This document shows positions 39,641 to 51,000 of a DNA stretch of 64,000 bases, piece after piece. The number at the start of each line of letters is the position of its first letter. Positions within the stretch are counted from its first letter, which is position 1. The position numbers were made by a program, and so were the translations under genes. This DNA is from Ptychodera flava (Eukaryota; Hemichordata; Enteropneusta; Ptychoderidae). The stretch is from contig NC_091944.1 in NCBI RefSeq assembly GCF_041260155.1, positions 22,369,877 through 22,433,876 of the forward strand. The letters run 5' to 3'. Below the pieces are notes generated by a model. That model did not search any database. It had not been told where the DNA came from and saw nothing but the letters and a program-made list of their open reading frames with translations.

Positions 39641-42249
39641 AAACCGTCATGCAGGGGTCATAAAATAATGTACACTTTCATCAGACTCTTTTCATGTTAA
39701 GTGATTCTCCTGTAAAATAACTTAACATTTCTGCTAGACTTCATTCTCTTTATAGTAGAAGTACACAATGCTTTACCTCCCTCAGGACATAGAATACTGA
39801 AAATGGATTTTTTAACCATTGTAGAGGAAGAACATGTGTGAAACATCTGTTGGAAATTTGTCTTTCATTGTCCATTGCAGTTATTCTGATAAAATTGTAC
39901 AATTGCCAACACTTTTCAGAGATTTATTCTAATTTAGAGTTGTAGTAATGACACTGAAAAAGTTGTGTACATTTAGAAAGTAGGATGTTTCCAGAATGCA
40001 GATACATGTCTTCAAGTTGTGATATTTGAGTTTCTCACTGTTTCTATTGCTTGTCAAATTACTTTTTGACTAGCAGAGCACATTCATACAGTACCTCAGG
40101 AACTATCTCCATCCTGCGCAGTTTCTTGCCACATCGAAGCAGTTCAGAGTGGGAAGCCTTTGAGTGACCTTGAACTGCCATACATACTGAACTCTACCTC
40201 TGCTGGGCCATGTTACAGTCTCCAGGACTGTGGCCGTACTAATTCACAAGGTACAGAGCACCGGTCTCTTTGCTTTGAAGAATTCTCAATGATTGTATTT
40301 CAAGATAGATCTGCCTCTAATGATGTGAAGTGGCGGTACAGACAAACATGAACCTGGCTGTTGTGATTGACATGTGAGAGTTCGAAAATTGTGAATGACA
40401 CGGCAGCATCACCCATGTTATTACAATTGTCCCACTGTTTTGAGGTTTCAAATTAGCTATAAGTACTACATTATTTTCATAATATTCAAAGTTAAAGATG
40501 TGAAATACAAATAGAAGCTGATGCTCATTCATTTAAAGCTATACTGTAACTTTGGACAATTTCTTCAGTATTTTTTGTTCCATGTATCCACTAGTCTACT
40601 TCACGATTATTTTAAAATACTCAGTATTTGGTTTTGTCAGTTTAGCATATTAGTGTGTTATGCGCATTTGACCATCAGTACTTACAATGCAGCACACACA
40701 GGTGTACAGCCACTGTTGACAAGTTGTGTACTGGGTATTTCAATACTCTGTGGGCTGTTGCTGACACTTGCGACAACAACCTGACAAAAAATGTTGAAAG
40801 TCACAGTTACTTGGCCATTAAAACTCATGAAAATACAAACATCATAAATTCTCAAGAAATCACTGACTTTTTCAAACCTTTAAGTTGTTCCAATTTTCAT
40901 TCATTTCAGACATAAAATAAAGTTTGGGAATGTAGCTCACAATTTGCTAAAACTTATATTTTGTTGAAATGAGGTTTTCAAACAAGTAACCCAGATTGGC
41001 ATATTTTCAGTGAACTCTTTAAAAATGTCAATAAATAAATACTTTGATGTCAAACAGTATTTCTCTTGTTTTCTTTTTTCACTTGAATTTATTCTTCTTT
41101 ATCATAATATGTGGGTTTTTTCTCGTCACATGCCAAGCTTATGTCGTCAAATTTGAAATCCCTGTCTTTTGCCAGGTATTTCCTATGAAAGGACGATCGG
41201 AGTGAGCAAACAATTAACAACTACAAGTTATGTCCTTGGTGTCAGTTTGATCTTTGTCACATCAATATATTGTACACCAGAAGTCTTTCACACCTTTTTA
41301 AACCTCATCTATGGTCCTCTGTGTACGCAGGTAGCTCTTTGAAAATGTTTATGGCTAGAGTAGTTCTCTTATGGCTAGAGTAGTTCTGCTAAAAATATTG
41401 TAGGTTAGTACACAATAATATTATGAGGTTATCATGAAAATACCGCAGAAGACGCACGAAGATATAGTATAGCATATTGCCCAATGTGAAGCAGAGGATG
41501 GTGTACTGTGCTAATGTCCAAGTATATCCTATGCTTTATTCTCGACATAACACCATTATTATACATCTTCCATTCAAGACTGTTTTCATACAATGACAGC
41601 AATTTTTCTTCCAATATGCAGTACAAGTATGGAACATTATCCTGGACGGGCTTCTGATTGCCTGTGCAACTCTTCATGTATAGAGTGCAAGACACATCCT
41701 GGCAATTTTCCAAAGTGGTCCCTTGAAACAATCTAAAAGTGAACACTCAAAGGCCTCATAGAATGCTCTGCACCTGAGGCCCCTGGGCAGAGTCAGTGTT
41801 ATGGAATGTGCCTTCCGTACAGCTTTTTTAGCGCACACAAAAATCTATTATTTCTGATGGTAGATGATACTCCATATCAAATCAGTGTAAAAGTAAACTG
41901 TATGCTAAAGCTGGACTGCAGACAAGGAGACCCTGCTCAGAGAGACAGCAAATGATGATTGCAAAAACTGACAATAGACTTCCTTCTGGTCTTTGTTGTC
42001 CGCCACCAGTTCTTTAACATTCACCAGTCTCATTCTTCAACAATCTACAACAGTCATTTCCCATTCTTTTACACAACAAATGGTACATCCAGTTCTCTCA
42101 AGGAAACTATTGTCCTGCAGCCCCTTCTAGCACAGGCACCGTCAGCAAGAATTTCAAACAGCTGTCATTAATGACAGCATATTATTGGAAGCAACTCATT
42201 CAGTCTTCTAGTTGTAAAATAGTATGCGCCTTGAAAGTGAAAGACTTAA

Positions 42250-42580
42250 AATTTTGCTCAAACTTTCCTCAAACAATCTTTCAACTATTCTCTTTCAAAA
42301 TCAAGAATAAATACCTGGGATCCCTTTGCGAATGTTGGTACTAGAGAAAGAAATTTCGGAAGATATGTTGTTATTTGAAATTCAAAATGGCTGCCATCCT
42401 TGTGTTAACTCTATGGAGAAAAATAAAATTTTCAATTTTCGTAAAACTAAGTGGATCAAAATTTTTCTTACACCAAGAGCTTTAAAATGAACCCCCACAA
42501 GTGGTATATCAGAAAAGAATTGTAAAAGTTTGAGAGTCCGAATATCTGTCCCTGAGGTGCGTTCTACCTTACGGGAATGG
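42250..42580 (+). repeat. Dispersed repeat R300, copy B
   Basis: Blocks TTTTGCTCAAACTTTCCTC, AAATTCAAAATGGCTGCCAT, TTAACTCTATGGAGAAAAA, TTTTTCTTACACCAAGAGCT, ATATCTGTCCCTGAGGTGCG and TTCTACCTT. It lies next to the putative NWD 3' end. Confidence 0.65.
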
Positions 42581-42662
42581 ATAAGGACTGAACTCCCATG
42601 ATTTACATTATTCAAAGAACTGAAAAGAGTCCCAAATCAAACTTTATCAGCAGCAATGTAGC

Positions 42663-42668
42663 TTTATT
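42663..42668 (-). terminator. Candidate NWD polyadenylation signal
   Basis: Reverse-strand AATAAA about 2.4 kb beyond the NWD stop codon. Assignment is tentative. Confidence 0.3.
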
Positions 42669-44594
42669 GAATATTTTATCTCTATCAGTGTTACACTATG
42701 TACATATGTTTCGATTGAAACCTTCATGATGTGTTACTAGTAAGATATGTACAATGGCACTGTCGCTGTAACAGTGAAGTCAAACATCATGAATGCGAAG
42801 CAGTTTTTTAGAAAGACGATAAAAATATTCCATATTGATCATCTTCATGAAATGACGCATTAAAGCATTTTGTGTGGAAAAATTGGACGGAATAAATCTG
42901 AGAGAAAGATTCCGGACATTCATTCATGAAACTATAACAAAGGTTGTTTGCTATTCATCACAATGAAATTTTCTATGTAATATCATTATAGCATGAAACA
43001 ATAGAAATGCTTTACAGAGTGATATTTTAGTCACGCAGGTAAAATGCAATGTTCCATGATCTAGTAGTAGTGTGTAATAAAGATTGAAGTTTGGTAAATT
43101 GGCACATATTTCAACAGAATTTTAAAATTTCTGTGTTAATATTAATAATGTTGTCATAAATTCAAGATGATATGTAGATCTTCATGTAAACAATGTTATA
43201 TTGCTTATAAAAACTTGCATTACAGTAATTCATCATGATACACCTACATGTATGTCCATATTGCTCGTCCTAAAGACATTAACCATAAAATATCAACATT
43301 GATATTTTGAGGTAAAAGTTGAGACATGTGTTGTAAAATGCCATCAGGTAGCTGGCGCATTGCCTGACATTGTAGGGGTGATATATGTGTCACTTGCTGA
43401 CACGGTCATGCTCAGGATAAACACATAAAGTGGCTGCAATTCTCTGCTACCATGATGATTCAGTAAGTGAAATTTTTGAGTTTTTGAGAACCAGACAAGA
43501 TGTCATGGACAAAAACGGTAATTGGACCACAAAAGGTTCTGCCATTGTATGTTCGTTTGATTCCAGTTATCATCACTGAAAGTTTTCTGTAAGGTAAATG
43601 AAGTATTGTGGTGACACCACACATTTCAGGAATGAAGACAGTTTTCACAAATACAGACTATATATTTATGTGTGAGGTGGAATAAAAAAGAGCGCTCAAA
43701 TTTCAGTTTTTTTCCTGTTGTATGATATGTATGTGATATCAGCATTCGTGTCAATTGTGTTCGTCAAACACTCAACTTGCTCTTGTGTCTGACAGCATGA
43801 ATGAAACTCATGCTGATTATGATAATTGGTTTGCATGTGATTACAACACAAAAATCAAAATCTAAATTTAAAGCCATTGTAAATTTTCGTAAACAGATGC
43901 TGATTAATGTACTAATTAATATAAGCAACACTCGATACACTGAACAAACTTTGTGGTCACGAGAATATACTTTTCTTAATGTTTACGGAATACGAATAAT
44001 TGGTGTCATGATTGAATTGGATGAAGGCTGCTATGCAGCGCTGGGTAGGTAAATAACAGCAGAGTCGAAATGAAAAGTATAATGACCTCAGTTGCTAGTG
44101 ATACGGGTCGCATAAGACTGCAAGAGTCGTCGCTCGGGGGCACTCTCTACACTCCCCCCACCAGAGCGCCCTCAAGTGATGAATCTTTCAGTCTCCCGGT
44201 TGCTATACTACTGGTGAACGAAAATTTGTTTGTGCGCAAATGATCCACTGGGCGTGAAGAACTTCCAGCGGGCATCATCATGAAACAGAGCAGTATCATA
44301 CCTGATCAGTCTTCAAACCTTGGTCAAAGGACCTTGTCAACACTATATAATATCTCATTTCCCTTGGTGCCACATAGCTGTCTCTTTTAATCACAGGAGC
44401 ACTAGGACATAGAAGGTGTAGTTATGTGATAAAGATTTCTTATTGTTTCTTCTCATTCTGTCTCGTAAAGTGTACAAAACTTTGGTACTCATTGTCATTA
44501 GATGACTTGCAAGTGAAAATATATTCTTCGGCATGACAAGAGGGTGTAGAGTTGAATAAACATTAAAGAAATATCCTTCGTAAATGATCTAGCC

Positions 44595-44693
44595 TAGATT
44601 CTTTCCGTCCGCTTGCCTCCGTACCTCCGTCCCCACTACCAAGTAGTAGTACTGGGGACGGAGGTACGGAGGCAAGCGGATGGAAAGAATCTA
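44595..44693. repeat. 99-bp near-perfect palindrome
   Basis: Left arm TAGATTCTTTCCGTCCGCTT, then GCCTCCGTACCTCCGTCCCCA. A loop with TAGTAGTA follows, then the matching right arm with one or two mismatches, ending GGAAAGAATCTA. The stem is about 41 bp. It looks like a MITE or an inverted duplication; no clear target duplication is visible. Confidence 0.75.
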
Positions 44694-45064
44694 TCCTACA
44701 TAAATGATCCTACGACATCAGAAACTCTTTCTAGCTTATTTGGTGCCGGTGACAATGTAATTGTCACCATCATAGTTTGAAACGAGTGGCTGCATGCTTC
44801 TGAAGGAAGGGTTCATCTCTCAAACTGTCATCTTCATTATTCACTTTGAAATCACTGGTAAGGGAGTCTTTGCAATGCTTGTGTCTTGGGTGTAGCTCTT
44901 GATAATCAGTTATGCAATTGGCTCATCAGAGAGATGACCCGTGATTTTGTAAAATCGTATTTTACAATCAATCTTTTTTTTCAAAAGAAGTCTTCACGTG
45001 GTCACACAGAAGAAAGCGGTTTTTACCATGTTTTGCCTCAGTCTGGTCGCTATGCATGTTGGTC

Positions 45065-48000
45065 TCACAGGATAAGGCATGTCGAAGATTTAGCTTTTTG
45101 TGGTTGCCCATAGGCTGGCTGCTGATATTGTCCGTGTGGGTGAGGATGTTGTTGTTGTTGTTGTTGGGGATGCTGCTTGCCTTTTGGGCCTGGCTTTGCC
45201 TGGTTGTTGCCTGCCTGCCCTGGAGGTGGGAGGGTTGCCGGTGGACGTCTGTGAAGCTGTTTAGCGATGACGTGGTTGACTTTGAAGAACATCACTCTGC
45301 TGTCTGCCGTGGTGATGAGGAGCTTGTTGGAGCGAGGGATGACGCATATGTCATCTATCGGAGAATATCCTATGATGTTGGTCAGTTGTTGACCACTGCT
45401 TGCGCTGAACACTTTCACGTTAAGGTCGTTTTTGACCACGGTCAGCACGAACTGGTTGTCGCCGGTGATTCTGGCCATCATGACGGTGTCATTGTGGCCG
45501 CCAAAGACATGGACTTGCCTGAGTGTTGCGAGGTCCCACATCCGTGCTGTTTTGTCGCTCGACCCTGTCACGAAAAATTGGTCGAGGGAAGATAAGTTGA
45601 TCTCTGTGATGATGAAGTCATCTGCCCCGGGGCCGTATTCGTGTGGAGGAGGTACGTGGGCTTGGAAGTGCTGCATCACAGATCCAGAGGCCGCATCGAA
45701 CAGTCGAATCACACCATCTTTCCACCCTGTGAGTACCACTCTCTCATTCTTTGTGACGGCAGCACAGATGATGTAATCACCTGCCCTGTTTTCACCTGGC
45801 ACAAACTTCTGATCGTATATTAGATCTGCAGATTGTAGTGTCAGCATGGTCAAGTTGTTCGAACTCACGAGAAGCATCCGTTCGCCACGGAGGAGGAAGA
45901 GAGTGTTCGGTAGCGATGAATGGTCATACTCGCCCATATACCACTGGTTGTTGACATCATAGACGTATATGCATTCAAGATACTTCCTGCTGGAGTCATT
46001 CCCTCCGATATGGCACTTGTGGAACCATTCTCAGATACTCTTATACCATGACCATAAACATCTAACGTCTTGGGTTTTTCATACTGCTGTTGCAGAGAGT
46101 TTGTGTCATACTCCATCAAGACATTCTCACCCAGCGCATAGAGCCTCTTCCCGTCTGGTGTTGTGTCAATGCCGCCGATACTGCCACGCTTGCTGACCCA
46201 GTCCACAGAAGCAATCAAGGTACCTTCCTCAACATCGTACAGGGATAACGAAGTACCGAGGCTGTTGACTATAGCTATTCGTTTTTCATCTTCAAGTATT
46301 CTTGCTCGGTGTACCAGCAGTCGTAGATTGGGACACCTAATGTTGAACGGTTTCTTGGCCTCTTCATTTTTAGAGCCTCGACTGGTCTGCCTCTTATTCT
46401 CCGCCTCCTGTTTCAGAGCCTGTTTGACATTGGCGATGTTCCAAATCTTGACGCTGTTATCGAGTGAAGCAGTGGCCGCAAAGACTGTAGGATTGACATT
46501 GACCACGGTGATGGCGTTCACCTTGGCATTGTGAGGGAGATCGGCAACAATTTTGAAGTCCAGAGTCGCGCTTTCGAAGTTACCGTTTTCTTTCACCTGC
46601 CAAAGCAGAGCTTTCTCAGAATTTTCACCAATGCTTACCATCGTTTTGCAGTCATCGGTGATGGCGAATAAGTCAACCTCGTGACTTCTGTTGATTTTGA
46701 GTGTTCTCACCAGTTTCCTCTCTTCGATGTTGTAGATTACGGGTGATTCGCTTTCATTCTTGAAAAGAACCTCTTTGTCAGTCAGAAAGGAAATCAAGCA
46801 ACTGCCCCTCGTTTCTTCATCAGTGAGGTCGATGATGACACAGGTGTGGACATCCAGTATAGCATGGCGGTAGAACTGGAAAGCGACATACTGCCCATTG
46901 GATGACACTTCCAGGTCAAGAGTAGGGTGGTTTTGACGTTTTCTGCGGTCCAAGACTTCGCGCAGAAGTTGGCAAGTGAACATATCCCATATTTTGATCG
47001 CAGGATCTAAGGTATCACCACAGGTCACAATAAGGTTTCGGCCATTTTGTGCTCGGGCAGGTACAATATCATTTATTTGACCTACAGAATAATCATAGAG
47101 AAAACAAAAGTAAGGTCAAGAAAAATAAAAAGGTTTGTTTCTCATCCTCGCGCGCGTCAATTCAGACCCGAAGCGTCAACCTTTTTTTTGCTCATGAGGA
47201 AATAAATGAAAAACCCACAAAAATACGCGACGATAGTGCATAACAGAGTGCTGTATTAAACAGTACTGTAAACAAAATAACTGACACTAACATTCAATTC
47301 AGAACTGTACACGTATATCACTGTTACATTACGCTGTCAAAACTCTGCATTGCTGCACTACAAGTCAAACTACAGAACTGTTGCTATACAAAAATAATAA
47401 AGCAACACTGCTGTGCATTTATCTCTGCGTGCATTCCTGGGTTTTTTTTCATGTTTTTTCCGCATTCTTGTTTATTGGAGACAAATAAATTGACAGTAAA
47501 AAAAAACTCATCACCGCATCATCATTTTTGAAATATGTCCAGGATGAGAAACAAACTTTTTATCGTTCTTGGCCTAATTATAATCAAAAGGCTTTTTTCC
47601 TAATGTTCACATAAAATAAGTCCAGTATGATTGATGGTGAAGAAAATTTGACAGGCAATGTTTATTTGCATGTCTTCATTTAGAAATTTAAGCCCCAATG
47701 CTTTTTCCATCATTTGTAACATGCAACACATCAATGAAGATAGGTCAAGCATTCTTAATAAGTGGTCGGAGCTAATATCTTAATGCATATTTGTATTTGT
47801 TGAGACTTTTGGGGGTCATTTTTGTCAAAAGTTTTCAGGACTGTCTGATAGGTCTTGATTTTGATTTTAGGTTTTTCAGATAACACGATTTATATATGTT
47901 CAAGTGATGATGAAATTTGAATATATAAATGTTTGGGCCAATTTTGTCAGTTTTTGTCACAACATATTTTCCAGAACTGTCACTGCAATACCTTGCAAAG

Positions 48001-51000
48001 GTATCGAATAGTTCCTAGAGAGGATTTAATTTTGATATGTGAAAATTTTAGGGCAATTTTCTCTTTCTTTTGTCAGATCATTATTTTTGTGGAATCTAGT
48101 CCAACAGCGTTCAAAGTTACTTTACTGGTTTCTAGGCCTGATTGCTGTTAAGTGCAAATGATGATGAAACATGCACACAAATTTCTTATTTTAGTGAAAA
48201 AAGTCTTGAACATTTTAGAACAGTGGAAATTGTTGCCAATGTTTCAATTTTTGAACAGTAATAACTAAAAAATGTCTCTAAGAAAGCGTTTATATCTACA
48301 TTTTGTTACGTGCAGAGGATACGAACAAAAAGGGGTGAACTCAGCAGTTTACGTTTAAACAAAATTTATTACCAAAATAAAACTAATGCTAAGTTAGGAA
48401 TTGCTAAGTCAGGGATAGAGTACAAGCTTTAAAAGTGTACAGACTACTTATCTCAGCTGGGACGGCAAAGCTCCAGTCTCAGAGTTGTAACAGTCAGTTG
48501 GATGAATGAACAGTCCTTGCAGGCTTGAAGATGCATAAAGTCCACAGTATAAATCCAGCGTTGGCAGTGAAGGTCTTGAAAAGTCTTGAGAATGACTACT
48601 GCTGGAGTTTAGTAACACACAAGAGACACGATCCCAAAAGTCTGACTGGAAGCTGTGCACGTCCCTTTTATAAAGGCATATAAGAACAATCTAGAACTTT
48701 TATTGACATGCTAATTACTGTTCTAAATTATCTCCCTTACACAACTAATCAACTTTCCAGAACATTCCAAACATGACTAATTGAATTCAAGGTTGTGAGG
48801 TCATCAAGGGCAGTGACCTGGGAATGTTCTAGACTAATTGAACTCAGGTCATGATGAGTGTGGGGGAAATGACCTACATAACACACCCCCTCTTCAAAAG
48901 AAAATTTTTCAAAGAAAAATCTTTCTTTTACAAATGTAATCTTAAAGGTGTGAACAACAATAAACTCTAAATACGAGAGAGACAGTCTGCAATTAAATTG
49001 TCTCTGCCTTTGATATGTCTAATGTCAAGATTAAACTCCTGTAACATTAAACTCCATCTTAGCAATCTCTGATTTTTGCCTTTAAATTTCTGCAGAAAAA
49101 CAAGAGGGTTGTGATCAATATAAACCACTATTGGCTGATTTGAAGAAGTAACATAAACTTCAAATGCTGTAAAGCTAATATCGAAGATAAACACTCTTTT
49201 TCAATTGTAGAGTAGTTTCTCTGGGATTTGTTAAATTTGTGTGAAAAGTAGCAAACAGGATGTCCCATGACTATCTTCCTGCAATTTGTTGTTGGAAAAC
49301 TTGAAATGGCACTGAATTTGGCATAAAGTATGCACGGCAAAGTCCGGTTATTTTTACTGAGTTCGATAAAGTCATTGTTCGGCAAATACTTTGGCTTCCT
49401 CCTGGAGATATTCCGCTTTCGCAGGATTCAGTCCGTCTGGATGTTGTTCCACTGGATTACTGTCGCAGACATCTTCGTTGTGGTGGATGATGTTTGTCCT
49501 CGTTGGAACATCTTGAAACAGGTGTTTATATTCGTGGAGCAGTTCTTTCACCTGTTGTTGTTGTTCTGGCTGGAGGTGTGCCAACTTTGTAGACTCCAGC
49601 TTCTCCAGGATTTCTGAGTTCTGAAGCTTGACCGAGCCCAGCTTTGAGTTTAGAGTATTATCACTCAAGTCAGTTTCAGTATCACTATCTTCATAATGGT
49701 TTGAACTGACTGCACTGACAGGCTGAGTTATAGTAGGATTATCCCTATCCAAATATGGCTTAAGCATATTTATGTGACATAGCTGTTTTTGTTTTCGCCT
49801 GTCAGGTGTTATTATGATGTAATTTAAATCACTCAATTTCTTATCAATTAGGTATGGCCCAAAGTAACGAGCATGGAGTGGTTTGCCAGGAACCGGAAGT
49901 AGAACAAGAACTTTTTGACCTGGTTCAAACTTCCGTTTGAGGTGCTTTTATCATATTTGGTTTTCATTGACTGCTGAGATGACTCAAGATTTTCTCTGGC
50001 TAATTCACATGCTTTAGAGAGTTTTGTACGAAAATCTGACACATATTGCAAAATATTCAGACAATCATCATCGTCTGATAGGAATTTCTCTTTAACAAGC
50101 TTAAGTGGGCCACGGACTGTATGTCCAAATACAAGCTCAAATGGGCTAAAACCAAGAGACTCTTGAATTGACTCTCTAACAGCAAAGAGCAGAAAATGAA
50201 TTCCTTCATCCCACTGCTTCTCCTTGTCAAAACAGTAGGTCCTAATCATGTTTTTCAAAGTTTGATGAAATCGCTCAAGAGCACCCTGACTTTCTGGATG
50301 ATAGGCGGATGACCTATACTGTTTAATGCCTAGCTGATCCATTACTTGTTGAAAATTCCAGACATAAAGTTGGAGCCTTGATCGGACTGGACACATTTAG
50401 GGAGGCCAAATAAAGTGAAAAATTTGACTAAAGCTCTCACTATAGTCTTTGTCTTTATATTTCTCAGTGGTATGGCTTCGGGGAACCGAGTTGATGTACA
50501 CATTATTGTCAGCATGTACTCATTTCCTGATCTTGTTTTTGGTAGGGGCCCAACACAGTCTATTAGTATCCTACTAAATGGTTCTTGAAATGCAGGAATT
50601 GGCTGTAAAGGGGCCTTTGGAATGGTCTGATTCGGCTTTCCTACCATTTGACATGTGTGACAAGTTTTACAGAAATGTGTTACATCCTGCCTGAGATTAG
50701 GCCAATAAAAGTGACTGAGAATTTTATGATAAGTTTTCCTTACTCCCAAATGACCAGCCCAGGGCGTTTCATGGGCCAGGCGCAATATTTCAGCACGGTA
50801 GGGCTTTGGAACCACAATTTGATGTTTTATAGCCCAATCGTCATCAACCAAGACATCTGGAGGTCTCCATTTACGCATGAGAATACCAGATTTTGTATAA
50901 TAGGAAACAGAGCTATCTGAAGTTTTACCTTCATCATCTACCCTGTCAAACAAAGACAAAATATCTGGGTCTTTGTGTTGTTCTGCAATGAGATTTGATC

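Larger units (their letters stand above)
34338..45064. other. 10.7-kb interval between SNX19 and the NWD gene, no supported protein gene
   Basis: ORFs reach at most about 142 codons (34827-35255) and match no family I know. The left part probably contains the SNX19 3' UTR (AATAAA at 35736, 38030 and about 41030). The right part (from about 42663) may be the NWD 3' UTR. Also present: a family A MITE relic (36907-37000), a GAT microsatellite (about 37470-37521), a pair of MITEs (38468 and 39469), an R300 copy and a 99-bp palindrome. Confidence 0.6.

Noticed and set aside
45056-45595. 179-codon plus-strand ORF
   Set aside because: It is antisense to the last NWD exon, whose minus-strand reading is clearly the coding one (WD40 and tail).
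48304-48310. Five-base target duplication of the LTR element
   Set aside because: The flanks CATTT (left) and ATGTA (right) do not match, so no duplication is claimed.
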